Assembly (NCBI GenBank): GCA_964342585.1
Contig: CAYFHK010000009.1
Location: forward strand, 1-38,285
Direction: 5' to 3'
From: Parvularcula sp964342585
Lineage (GTDB): Bacteria; Pseudomonadota; Alphaproteobacteria; Caulobacterales; Parvularculaceae
DNA length: 38,285 nt
Shown: piece by piece, positions 25,680 to 33,701 of the stretch
Numbering within the stretch: the first letter of the stretch is position 1
Layout: each line of letters begins with the position of its first letter
The notes under the pieces: model-generated
What the model saw: the letters and a program-made list of their open reading frames with translations, nothing else
Told to the model about the DNA's origin: nothing
Database searches by the model: none
Position numbers and translations under genes: made by a program

Positions 25680-26984
25680 TCATCGGTAGGGGGCTGAGGC
25701 GGGGGCATCATCCTCGCGCTCTTCGATCTCACCGTCCTCATCGGGAACCGCATTCCGGACGCTTTCGGTCGTGAACGCGACGAGGGCGATCACGCACGCC
25801 AGGCTGACGGTGAACACGTACGGCAATTGCGGCGCGATCGGATAAAGCGAGAAGGCGATCATGGGCGAGAAGATGAAGCCAGCCGCCATCATCGAGTGAG
25901 AGAGGCCGATGGCGCCGCCTTGTTCTTCCGGCTCGACCGCGATCGAGGTTGCCGCATTATAGCCCGGTAAGCCGAGACCCACGCCAAATCCGCCAAGCAT
26001 CAACCCAAAAATCACCGGGCCCATCTGGCTTGAGAGAAAGATGAGGCTGTGCCCGCAAAGGATCAGGATCGGTGCAATCCGCAATAAGTGTTTGGGCGGA
26101 AGCTTGAACCGTTGGACGATGACGAGTTGTGAGAATAGCGATGCCATCGCATTCGCCATTAGCCCTACGCCCACCATTTGCGGCGCGACTTCCAATGAGA
26201 AGCCGAGCCGGTCGATGAAATAAAAACCGATGGTTTGCAGTGGAACGGCGTTGATCAGTCCAAAGAGGAAGCCAATCACGAGGAAGGCGCGAATGCGCTT
26301 GTCGTAAAAGTGGATGCGCTTTGGCTTCTGCCGTTCCTTCGGCGGCGTGGATTCTTGCAAGAAGAACAGCACCGCTCCGCCCATCAAGGCGCCGATCACG
26401 GCCATGGCGAAAAACGGCGCCGCTGGAGAGAGCACCGACACCATGGCGCCAAAGCCCGGGCCTAAGACCGAGCCGATGCCGAAGGAGGCAGAATACCCGG
26501 CCATGCCTGCAGTCCGGTTCGCTTTGGTGGTCCGGTCGGCAATATAGGCTTGCGCCGACGGTGGGCCCGCCGACCCGATGGCACCATAAATCGCCCGCGT
26601 GAGTGCCAGGAGGACAAAAAGCGGCCAACCCCGCACCACCCCGGCAATGCCCAGCTCCCAAACCAGCCCAAAGAACAGCATGGAAAAGACGAAGCCTGAC
26701 ATGCCGATCAGGATCATCGGCTTTCGCCCACGCTGATCACTTACGCGGCCCCATCGCGGCGCGGTGAGAACCCAAAGCGCGGCGGATCCGCTAAAAATGA
26801 AACCGACGAGGAAATCCGAGAGACCGATTTGCCGGGCGATCGGCGGGACCACCGAAAAGACAATGGTTTGGCCCATACCGGCGCAGAACGCCCCGACCAT
26901 TAAAAGGGCCAGCGCGAGCTGGCGCTTATTCGGCGGTGTCGGGGTTTTCGAAAGTCGGGTCTGATCTGATGCGTCTATTTCCAT
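25680..26984 (-). CDS. Major facilitator superfamily transporter (drug/metabolite efflux type)
   Basis: A 434-residue inner-membrane protein with about 12 membrane segments. Seen: after a polar N-terminus, LALALLMVGAFCAGMGQTIVF (segment 1), and motif A between segments 2 and 3 as RWGRVSDQRGRKPMI. GPPSAQAYIADRT and GFGIGSVLGPGFGAMVS-type sequence follow in segment 5 (motif C-like, typical of antiporters). A charged tail rich in E/D follows the last segment. The pattern resembles TetA-like H+ antiporters; the substrate is unknown. It converges head-on with the polysaccharide cluster with only 4 bases between stops, so transcription from each side must terminate within the other gene or not be separated. 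Confidence 0.85.
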   Translation of the reverse strand: MEIDASDQTRLSKTPTPPNKRQLALALLMVGAFCAGMGQTIVFSVVPPIARQIGLSDFLVGFIFSGSAALWVLTAPRWGRVSDQRGRKPMILIGMSGFVFSMLFFGLVWELGIAGVVRGWPLFVLLALTRAIYGAIGSAGPPSAQAYIADRTTKANRTAGMAGYSASFGIGSVLGPGFGAMVSVLSPAAPFFAMAVIGALMGGAVLFFLQESTPPKERQKPKRIHFYDKRIRAFLVIGFLFGLINAVPLQTIGFYFIDRLGFSLEVAPQMVGVGLMANAMASLFSQLVIVQRFKLPPKHLLRIAPILILCGHSLIFLSSQMGPVIFGLMLGGFGVGLGLPGYNAATSIAVEPEEQGGAIGLSHSMMAAGFIFSPMIAFSLYPIAPQLPYVFTVSLACVIALVAFTTESVRNAVPDEDGEIEEREDDAPASAPYR

Positions 26985-27071
26985 GTGCTTTTCGCATGCT
27001 TCCGAAACTGCGTTTAGCGACCGCCGAAATGTTTGTCACAACGAATTCTGCAGATGGCGCGAAAGATCCGT

Positions 27072-27731
27072 CTAGCTCAACGCCCGGAAGGCAAGCGCGA
27101 TGAAGCCTGCGTAGAAGGCGAGGAACACCGCATAATTGATCACCGCCCAAATGACGAAGGGACGGACATCGGACCAGCCCGTCTGCGCGGCAATGTCTGA
27201 GACAGCCCTCGCAATTTGGTTCACAAATTCGTCTTTGGATTCGCCTGCAAGGTGCAGCATCACCTTCTGCGTACGTCCCACGGGGCGCGCGGCCGCTTCG
27301 CTCAACACTCGATCGAAAACGGTGGCTGCGACAAGCTCACTAATGGCCTTTCGCGGCTGCCAACGGTGCCGGCGTAATTCCGCAAGGGCCAGGCGTAGGG
27401 TCGGCCAGGCCACGACGGCATCGCGAACGAAGAGAATGCTCAGCGCCGCGGACGCCGTGATGACGAACAGCTCCCCCGGCAGGAGGCCGACGGCATACGC
27501 AATGAGGAGCGCGCAGACCACGGCCAGCTTGAGGAGGAAGTTCAGTCCCACCTGGCGGCTTCGCTCGATCAGATAGCTGCGTGCGTGGCGTTTAATCTGA
27601 TCCCGAGCGGCCAGGGCCGCCTCTTCCACAACCTTCTGTTTTTGGCGGTCGAGTTCACTGCTGAGCGCAGAGCGGCCCAGGGCGACACCGGTGGCCGCGG
27701 CAGAGGCGAGGAGAAAGATGGCGCGGATCAC
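27072..27731 (-). CDS. Membrane protein of unknown function
   Basis: A 219-residue protein. Seen: hydrophobic segments at about 4-20, 65-85, 86-103 and 190-215, a basic amphipathic stretch between the first two (QIKRHARSYLIERSRQ), and a soluble loop of about 85 residues between the third and fourth. No motif is recognised. It reads from GTG at 27729-27731 without a clear ribosome site. It is divergent from the proteasome-like gene that begins 197 bases away, so the two may share a control region, and it lies 87 bases upstream of the MFS gene on the same strand. No function is assigned. Confidence 0.6.
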   Translation of the reverse strand: MIRAIFLLASAAATGVALGRSALSSELDRQKQKVVEEAALAARDQIKRHARSYLIERSRQVGLNFLLKLAVVCALLIAYAVGLLPGELFVITASAALSILFVRDAVVAWPTLRLALAELRRHRWQPRKAISELVAATVFDRVLSEAAARPVGRTQKVMLHLAGESKDEFVNQIARAVSDIAAQTGWSDVRPFVIWAVINYAVFLAFYAGFIALAFRALS

Positions 27732-27888
27732 AACTGGGCTTGGGTATAGGACATGGCGGTGGACGCGAACTTAAGGGCCGTTCTCCCGCCGCGCCACCAT
27801 GAGGGGAACGAAGAAACCACAGCTCGGGGCGAAAATGGCCAGCGCGCTTTGGCTCTCCATTGCAGTGCGGACATCTTTCCCATAGCTT

Positions 27889-27910
27889 ACCAAAAGGTTG
27901 AGGTTTTGGT
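27889..27910. repeat. Inverted repeat just upstream of the proteasome-like gene
   Basis: ACCAAAA (27889-27895) and TTTTGGT (27904-27910) flank 8 bases and end 17 bases before the start codon. It could be an operator or a 5' leader hairpin that affects translation. Confidence 0.4.
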
Positions 27911-27927
27911 GGGACGGGGCTGCACGC

Positions 27928-29211
27928 ATGACTTCAGAAGTGGTGTTGATGAACCGCCAGGCGGTAGCGATGGCAGCGGACAGTGCCGTGACCATCTCGG
28001 GCCCTGATTATCTCAAGACCTATAATAGCGTTGATAAACTCTTCCCCCTTGTCGCTGACCAGCCTGTCGGCGTGATGATCTACAACAATGCAGAGCTCAT
28101 GGGCACGCCATGGGAAACGCTGATTTCGATGTATCGCGACCAGGCTGGCGGCAAAGGATTTGACACCGTCGACGCCTATGCGCGCGACTTTATCGGCTTT
28201 TTGTCCGGCAATGGCGATTTGTTTTCGACCGAAGCTCAGGACCGGGAATTCTGCAAACACGTGGCGGTGGTGATGAGCATCGTCGCCCAGGACTTCGATT
28301 TCCAGGTGCACCAATTCCAGCGGAGCGGTGCGGGTAAGTTGAGCGAACACGTCTCGTCGATTTTCGAGTTCGTCGTGGATCAGCTCTATAACGACTACAA
28401 TACGCAAATCGATGGCTCTGCGCGGCGCGATCTCGAATGCTTCGCCCAAGGCACCGCGGAAAAGCTCGCGCGCAGATATGCCGGGCCGATCGCTGACATA
28501 ACGAATAGCCTGATTGAGGCGCTGAAGAACGAATTCGCGGCATTGAGCGTCTCCCCGAGAACCCAGAAGCGCCTCGAGGAGATCGCCATCCTGTCGGTGA
28601 CGCGGGATGCCTTTTTTGAGCATTATACCGGGGTGGTGTTCGCGGGGTTCGGGCGCCGTGAGACCTTCCCCTCCATGCGCAGCTATTTGACCTCGACCGT
28701 CGTGCTGGGGACGATGAAGCACCGGCAAGATCGCTCCGCCAACATGTCCGCTGATAGTGGTCCGGTGATCCAGCCCTTCGCGCAGGACCGGATGATCCGC
28801 ACCTTCCTCATGGGGATGGACGAATATCTGCGCGGCTATTTGTTTGGAGAGACGATCCGCTTATCCATGCATTTGGTGACGGATGTCGTCGGGCGCGCGC
28901 CGGGGCTTACGGACGATCAGCGGGCGAAGCTTTTCTCCGATTACTCAGAGAATAATCTGGGGCCGGCGGTCGGCGCGTTCTTCAGTGCGATCGATAATTA
29001 TCAGTACAAGGTGCACACTGCGCCAATTTTGCGGGCGATTCAAACCCTGCCGAAGAAAGAGCTTGGCGAGACGGCGGCGTCACTGATCAAGCTGAATTCG
29101 TTCCAGCAAAAAGTGATGAACTCAATCGAGACGGTCGGCGGGCCAATTAGTCTCGCGACCATCACGCGGAATGAAGGCTTGGTGCTCGGCAAAGATCGGC
29201 CGGAGCTTTAA
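27928..29211 (+). CDS. Proteasome-beta-like Ntn hydrolase with a long helical C-terminal extension
   Basis: A 427-residue soluble protein, not matched to a named family by me. Seen: it begins M-TSEVVLMNRQAVAMAADSAVT. Counting the residue after Met as 1, Thr1 and Asp17 fall exactly where 20S proteasome beta subunits and HslV carry their catalytic pair. K36 in SVDKLFPL fits Lys33 with a 3-residue longer loop. VGVMIYNNAELMGTPWETLISMYRD then resembles the next strand and the first helix of the fold. After about residue 180 the sequence is mostly helical (for example FFEHYTGVVFAGFG, IRTFLMGMDEYLRGYLFGE) and has no proteasome counterpart. The ATG-ACT start at 27928 would expose Thr1 by ordinary methionine removal, with no propeptide. 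An in-frame start at 27898 would bury it. Likely an amidohydrolase or peptidase, cytoplasmic. Co-transcribed with the small gene 11 bases downstream. Confidence 0.6.
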   Translation: MTSEVVLMNRQAVAMAADSAVTISGPDYLKTYNSVDKLFPLVADQPVGVMIYNNAELMGTPWETLISMYRDQAGGKGFDTVDAYARDFIGFLSGNGDLFSTEAQDREFCKHVAVVMSIVAQDFDFQVHQFQRSGAGKLSEHVSSIFEFVVDQLYNDYNTQIDGSARRDLECFAQGTAEKLARRYAGPIADITNSLIEALKNEFAALSVSPRTQKRLEEIAILSVTRDAFFEHYTGVVFAGFGRRETFPSMRSYLTSTVVLGTMKHRQDRSANMSADSGPVIQPFAQDRMIRTFLMGMDEYLRGYLFGETIRLSMHLVTDVVGRAPGLTDDQRAKLFSDYSENNLGPAVGAFFSAIDNYQYKVHTAPILRAIQTLPKKELGETAASLIKLNSFQQKVMNSIETVGGPISLATITRNEGLVLGKDRPEL

Positions 29212-29222
29212 CGGAGAAGACC

Positions 29223-29690
29223 ATGGCGAAGGACCGGCTGTCACAAATTTGGGATCGGTTTTCCACGCGGACATCGCTCGATGTTTCCTCGGTCGATATT
29301 CGGCACACGCCGCGTCCTGGTTTTGACCGGCAAGCGCGGCCAGGCGAGGCGGCGGATCCGATGCAAGGTTATCGCGCGCCAGAGCTGAAGGACGTGCCAG
29401 ATCCCGTGGCTGCAGCGCTGCAGACGATGCACGCACACCAGCAAATGGAACCCAAGCGCGGACGTCGCGCGCCAACGGCGCCGCAACCCGGTCAGGCTTT
29501 CGGTGCCGGGGCGGATGCGCCGCGTCACGCCATTCCGCCAGCCTCAGGCCTCGATCAGACGCTGTTGGCCGATCTCGCCTTCACGCGTTCGAAAACCTCA
29601 CGGCCTGAGGGCGACTACATTACCTACGCGGCGGCACGCCAAGCAGAGTGGCAGCGGCGCAAACGGAAGAAGTTTCTCGGCCTGTTCTAG
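29223..29690 (+). CDS. Small basic, largely disordered protein of unknown function
   Basis: A 155-residue protein with strong GGAGAAG ribosome site (29213-29219) 3-4 bases before its ATG. Seen: an N-terminal helix (DRLSQIWDRFS), a central stretch rich in Pro, Gly, Ala, Arg and His with no hydrophobic core, a short helix LDQTLLADLAFTRSK, and a very basic C-terminus (QRRKRKKFLGLF). It looks intrinsically disordered with short binding motifs. It follows the proteasome-like gene by 11 bases, so it may be a partner or substrate of it; this is inference only. It ends 10 bases before the convergent prepilin peptidase. Confidence 0.65.
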   Translation: MAKDRLSQIWDRFSTRTSLDVSSVDIRHTPRPGFDRQARPGEAADPMQGYRAPELKDVPDPVAAALQTMHAHQQMEPKRGRRAPTAPQPGQAFGAGADAPRHAIPPASGLDQTLLADLAFTRSKTSRPEGDYITYAAARQAEWQRRKRKKFLGLF

Positions 29691-29700
29691 TCAAACCCGA

Positions 29701-30528
29701 TCACCAGGCAATCGGGATGAGTCCGGCCTGCGTGATGGGCAGCGCCGCCGCCGCACCCATGGCCAAATAGGGCCCAAAACGTACTTCGGATTGTAAGCCC
29801 ACTTCCTTTCCGCGGAGCGCGCCCCACGCGACAACGATGAGGGCGCTGCCTGCGGCGAACAGCACAATGATGGGGAGAGCGAAGGGGCCACTGACGCTTC
29901 CGGCGGCAGCGAGGAGTTTCGCATCGCCCCCGCCGAGGCCGTCGATCCCGCGCCAAAGCCGATAGCCCCAGGCGAGCGCCGCAAGGCTCGAAAAACCGAT
30001 GGCGGCACCCGCCATGCTCATCGCGGGCGAGGGGGTGGTCGCGAGGGGGCTCACAGCCAACCCCAAGCCAATCAGCGGTAACGTGATCGCATCGGGGAGA
30101 AACCCAGTGTCTTGGTCGATCAGCGCGAGCGCCATCAACCCGCAGAGATAAATGACCATCGCAATGGCCAACGGGCTCAGTCCATATAGCGCGAGGCTCA
30201 AAACCCCAGCCGCAGCGGCAGCCAGCTCGACCGCCAAATACCTCCGTGCAATCAGCGCGTTACAATAACGGCAGCGGGCTCGTTTCATTAGAAAGCTGAC
30301 CACCGGGATCAAATCGATCGCCGACAACGTTCGGCCACACTTCGGGCAATAAGAGCGCGGTCCTGCGAGGTAGGAAACGCCAGACGCCGGGGCAGCCGGA
30401 TCATGGACGAGCCCGAAGGCGTGGGGACCACGGCTAACTAAGACGGATACGAAGCTGCCCAAGCAGGCTCCAAAGGCAGCAAAGCCGAAATAGGTCGCCC
30501 AAAGCGTTATTGTTGCATTCGAAAGCAT
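29701..30528 (-). CDS. gspO: Prepilin peptidase / N-methyltransferase (GspO/PilD type)
   Basis: A 275-residue polytopic inner-membrane aspartic protease that cleaves and methylates type IV prepilins and type II pseudopilins. Seen: N-terminal GACLGSFVSVLVSR, two Cys pairs (C61xxC64 and C86xxC89) flanking IDLIPVVSFLMKRARC as in bifunctional PilD/GspO enzymes. Catalytic aspartates are D138/D140 in ALIDQDTGFLPD and D202 in GLGGGDAK. Length is typical. It lies 7 kb from gspC/gspD in this window, on the opposite strand, so it is probably the processing enzyme for that type II system and possibly also for type IV or Tad pili elsewhere. The ATG at 30526-30528 diverges from the lipoprotein gene across a 252-base region. 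Confidence 0.9.
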   Translation of the reverse strand: MLSNATITLWATYFGFAAFGACLGSFVSVLVSRGPHAFGLVHDPAAPASGVSYLAGPRSYCPKCGRTLSAIDLIPVVSFLMKRARCRYCNALIARRYLAVELAAAAAGVLSLALYGLSPLAIAMVIYLCGLMALALIDQDTGFLPDAITLPLIGLGLAVSPLATTPSPAMSMAGAAIGFSSLAALAWGYRLWRGIDGLGGGDAKLLAAAGSVSGPFALPIIVLFAAGSALIVVAWGALRGKEVGLQSEVRFGPYLAMGAAAALPITQAGLIPIAW

Positions 30529-30780
30529 GATTTCGCGTCTTTAGGGTCTCGGGGTCGCAAAGGCGCTCACGACAGCGTGAGACTGGTTCCTCAATAGTGG
30601 CAGCGATGCAACGTTTTTCGCGGTTTGCGCAGGGACGGCGCCGTGAGTTTTGGCAGTCTTGGGGCGAATGGCGATTTTGTCACAATAGTGTTGTGTTCGA
30701 CCTCTATGGGGGCAGAAGCGGGACTCGAGAAGGGTCCCTCGATGCATATTCTGTTCACAAACTGCCTTAGGGGGCAAAGC

Positions 30781-33618
30781 ATGAAATACCTCTCTTCTAT
30801 CCGCGGTGGGCTTCTGGCGACGAGCGCGTGCGCCGTTCTTGCAGCCTGTTCTGGCAGCGGCGACGTCGCGAGCGTTGGCGATACCGGTTCAGTGACCATC
30901 GGCGGCGGCACGCCCACGACACCTGCTCCGGGCGGCGCCGATGGGGTGCTGAACTTCCGCAGCGGCGCCGACTGTGCGGACGGTTCTTCTGAGCAATCGT
31001 TCACGGTCGGCGGTGTCGACATTACCGCGTGTCAGCTCACCGGTACGACGCTGACCGGTAGCGCCACAATTGGCGGCGACGGCAACGTCTACTTCATCGC
31101 ACCAGGCGATACCTTCTTCGTCGGTGAAAACCTGATCACCAATCCTTCTGGGGCCACCGGCACGCTGACGATCCTGCCCGGCACGATCCTCGTCGGCGGC
31201 GATAGTGAATCAACACTGGTTGTCTCACCGGGTTCGCAGATCATTGCGGATGGTGAGCAGACCAACCCGATCATCATGACCTCGGCGAATGACCTTCTCG
31301 ACGCCGACCAAGCGACGGATTTGACGGCGCTTGCGGCGGTCAGCGATGGTGTTTCCAACGGTGACCCTGCTGCGCGCGGTGAGTGGGGCGGTCTCGTCCT
31401 TAACGGTCTTGCGCCAATCAATGCTTGCCCTGGCATCACCGGCGGCACCGTCGACTGTACGAAAGATGGCGAAGGCTTCTCGGGCCTCTTCGGCGGGAAC
31501 GACCCGGCCGACAATTCGGGTATCCTGAACTATGTCCGCGTTCAGTATCCGGGCAACAACTTCTCAACCACGAACGAGCTGAACGGCATCGCCTTCCAAG
31601 GTGTCGGTAACGCCACGCAAGTGACCAACGTCCAGGTCCACAACAGCTCGGATGACGGCGTTGAGTTCTTTGGCGGTACTGTCAACGTCAGCAACCTTGT
31701 CCTGACCGGTAACGGCGACGACTCCATGGACTGGACTGACGGCTGGGTCGGCTCTGCACAATACGTTGTGATCGTCCACACCGACGGCGACGCAGACAAC
31801 GGTTTTGAGGGCGACAACTTCGGCGATGACGCGAATGCGCTTCCTCAGTCTACGCCTTACGTTTCGAACTTCACGATCGTCGGTCTGCCGAACGACCCTG
31901 AAGGTGAAAGCGATGACGGCATGGAGCTCCGTGCAGGGACGGCCGGTACTTTCATCAATGGTATCGTGGCCAACATGGGCGAAAAAGGTCTCGACTTCAC
32001 GCAAGAGGGCACGCTCACTGATGTCCCCGAAATCGACTCGGTCTTCTTCGGCGGCAATACGGGTACGCAAGTTGACAGCGACGCCGAGACCCAAGCGATC
32101 TTCGCAGCTGGTACCAACAACCGTCAGCAGCCGTCCAACACGCTCAACGGGGTGTTCGCCGGTTCGACCGAGCAAGCAACGACGCCGACCACGATCGGTG
32201 ACGGGCGTCTGAACTCAGCCGGCAGTGCCTTTATCGGGGCGTTCCCTTACAGCGTTCAGGACACCGCGGGCAGCTTCATGGCGGGCTGGGTTCTTGATGC
32301 GCCGTTGCCAGCGACGGTCAGCGCCGGCTGCCCCGCCGGCACTTCAGAGCAACCTGCTGAAGCAAGCCTCGTGGCCAGCCGTTCTGAAGATCGCGTCTGC
32401 GTCCTCACCGGCACGATCACCAGCGACGTTACGCTGACCCGTGGCAACCTCTACAAAATCCAAGATGTTGTCTTCGTGGGTAGCGACATCGACGGTGCGA
32501 CACCTGATGCGGCTTCGCTGACCATTGATGCCGGCGTAACGCTCTTCGGTGATGACTCCGAAAGCTACATCGTCGTGTCACGCGGCAGCGAGATCTTCGC
32601 AAACGGGACAGAGACCAACCCGATCGTGATGACAGCACGCGCCGACATCGAAGGGACCACGACTGCGACCGACCGTGGTCTTTGGGGCGGTCTGGTGCTG
32701 AACGGCCGAGCGCCGATCAATGCTTGCCCTGGGGTCACAGGCGGTACAGCTGACTGTGAGAAGGACGGCGAAGGCTTCTCTGGCCTGTTCGGCGGTGATG
32801 ATCCGGAAGACAGCTCAGGTGCCCTTCGCTACCTCCAAGTTCGCTATCCCGGTAACAACTTCTCGACCACCAACGAGCTGAACGGCATTGCCTTCCAGGG
32901 TGTCGGGAGCGACACCGATGTCCAGTTCGTCGAGGTTTACAACAGCTCCGACGATGGCGTCGAATTCTTCGGCGGCACCGTGAACGCGAAAAACCTGGTT
33001 CTGATCGGGAACGGCGACGACAGCCTCGACTGGACCGACGGTTGGACGGGTAATGTCCAGTTCGTGATCATCGGTCACACCGATGGCGACGCGGATAACG
33101 GCTTCGAAGGCGATAACTTCGGCGACGATGCGAACGCTGAGCCACAATCGACCCCGACCATCGCCAACTTCACCATCATCGGCTTGCCTGCCGACCCAGA
33201 GGGTGAAAGCGATGACGGTATCGAGCTTCGCGCTGGGACGGCCGGTGAGATCTACAACGGTATCGTCGTGAACATGGGCGAAAACGGCTTCGACTTCACC
33301 CAAGAAGGCGTGTTGCCGACCACGCCGCTCCTTGACGGTGTGAAACTGGCTGACAACGGTACCAACATCGCGGACGCCGAATCGTCGACGATCTTTAGTG
33401 CGGGTGCGAACAACCAAATTCTCGGTTCTTCGCCGCTCATCGGTGACAGTGAAAGCTCTGCATTCGACCTAATTCCGAATGTTGCGCTGACGCCGGCAAC
33501 TGTCGATGAAGATCGGGATCCAATGACGCCGAACACCTTCATCGTCGACGCGCCTTACGTCGGTGCGGTCGAGAACGATGCCGACAACTGGTACGTGGGC
33601 TGGACCTTCGGCCTTTAA
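30781..33618 (+). CDS. Large surface lipoprotein with two tandem beta-helix-like repeats, TonB-receptor partner
   Basis: A 945-residue lipoprotein. Seen: signal MKYLSSIRGGLLATSACAVLAAC with lipobox LAAC and acylated Cys23, a short Gly/Thr/Pro linker, then two homologous units of about 433 residues. Each unit has GLVLNGxAPINACPG, a GEGFSGLFGG block, TNELNGIAFQGVG, NSSDDGVEFFGGTVN, and DGDADNGFEGDNFGDDAN. The repeats of N, G and D with short beta turns suggest a right-handed beta helix, and the Asp-rich loops suggest calcium. Proteins of this pattern occur widely beside TonB receptors in Bacteroidota and Pseudomonadota but lack a known function. ATG 30781 has AGGGGG 6 bases upstream; a longer frame to 30625 is rejected because it hides the signal. 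It is first of an operon with the receptor. Confidence 0.8.
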   Translation: MKYLSSIRGGLLATSACAVLAACSGSGDVASVGDTGSVTIGGGTPTTPAPGGADGVLNFRSGADCADGSSEQSFTVGGVDITACQLTGTTLTGSATIGGDGNVYFIAPGDTFFVGENLITNPSGATGTLTILPGTILVGGDSESTLVVSPGSQIIADGEQTNPIIMTSANDLLDADQATDLTALAAVSDGVSNGDPAARGEWGGLVLNGLAPINACPGITGGTVDCTKDGEGFSGLFGGNDPADNSGILNYVRVQYPGNNFSTTNELNGIAFQGVGNATQVTNVQVHNSSDDGVEFFGGTVNVSNLVLTGNGDDSMDWTDGWVGSAQYVVIVHTDGDADNGFEGDNFGDDANALPQSTPYVSNFTIVGLPNDPEGESDDGMELRAGTAGTFINGIVANMGEKGLDFTQEGTLTDVPEIDSVFFGGNTGTQVDSDAETQAIFAAGTNNRQQPSNTLNGVFAGSTEQATTPTTIGDGRLNSAGSAFIGAFPYSVQDTAGSFMAGWVLDAPLPATVSAGCPAGTSEQPAEASLVASRSEDRVCVLTGTITSDVTLTRGNLYKIQDVVFVGSDIDGATPDAASLTIDAGVTLFGDDSESYIVVSRGSEIFANGTETNPIVMTARADIEGTTTATDRGLWGGLVLNGRAPINACPGVTGGTADCEKDGEGFSGLFGGDDPEDSSGALRYLQVRYPGNNFSTTNELNGIAFQGVGSDTDVQFVEVYNSSDDGVEFFGGTVNAKNLVLIGNGDDSLDWTDGWTGNVQFVIIGHTDGDADNGFEGDNFGDDANAEPQSTPTIANFTIIGLPADPEGESDDGIELRAGTAGEIYNGIVVNMGENGFDFTQEGVLPTTPLLDGVKLADNGTNIADAESSTIFSAGANNQILGSSPLIGDSESSAFDLIPNVALTPATVDEDRDPMTPNTFIVDAPYVGAVENDADNWYVGWTFGL
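31381..32010 (+). repeat. First copy of a 1299-bp-spaced tandem duplication inside the lipoprotein gene
   Basis: This stretch and the one beginning 1299 bases later code for nearly the same protein segment (residues about 201-410). Landmarks such as GCGCC preceding ATCAATGCTTGCCCTGG, and TCGACTTCAC, are each 1299 bases apart, so no indel intervenes over about 580 bases. By eye the protein identity is about 80%. Confidence 0.85.
32680..33309 (+). repeat. Second copy of the tandem duplication inside the lipoprotein gene
   Basis: Counterpart of the copy at 31381-32010, in the same reading frame (433 codons on). Most differences are at third positions; the first codon block reads GLWGG instead of GEWGG. 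Confidence 0.85.
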
Positions 33619-33626
33619 CGCGGTCT

Positions 33627-33650
33627 GCCCTGGCGCTTCGGCGCCAGGGC
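33627..33650 (+). promoter_or_regulatory. Intergenic hairpin with UUCG loop between lipoprotein and receptor genes
   Basis: GCCCTGGCGC (33627-33636) pairs perfectly with GCGCCAGGGC (33641-33650) around TTCG, giving a 10-bp stem with a C(UUCG)G tetraloop. No T-run follows, so it is probably not a terminator. It fits an mRNA-stabilising or processing element that could raise expression of the lipoprotein relative to the receptor. Confidence 0.75.
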
Positions 33651-33701
33651 AACGCAGACGGTTTCAAAATGAATTGCCCCGAGGGGCGGAGAAGGTTGGT
33701 C

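Noticed and set aside
30566..30581. CTCACG/CGTGAG inverted repeat upstream of the lipoprotein gene
   Set aside because: Arms are only 6 bases around 4; could be chance and lacks promoter context.
30625..30780. Upstream extension of the lipoprotein reading frame
   Set aside because: It places 52 residues before a perfect signal peptide and lipobox, while the ATG at 30781 has a good ribosome site.
31381..33309. Tandem repeats read as a mobile element or assembly duplication
   Set aside because: The copies are diverged at many third positions and stay in frame with no terminal repeats, so this is a genuine internal protein duplication.
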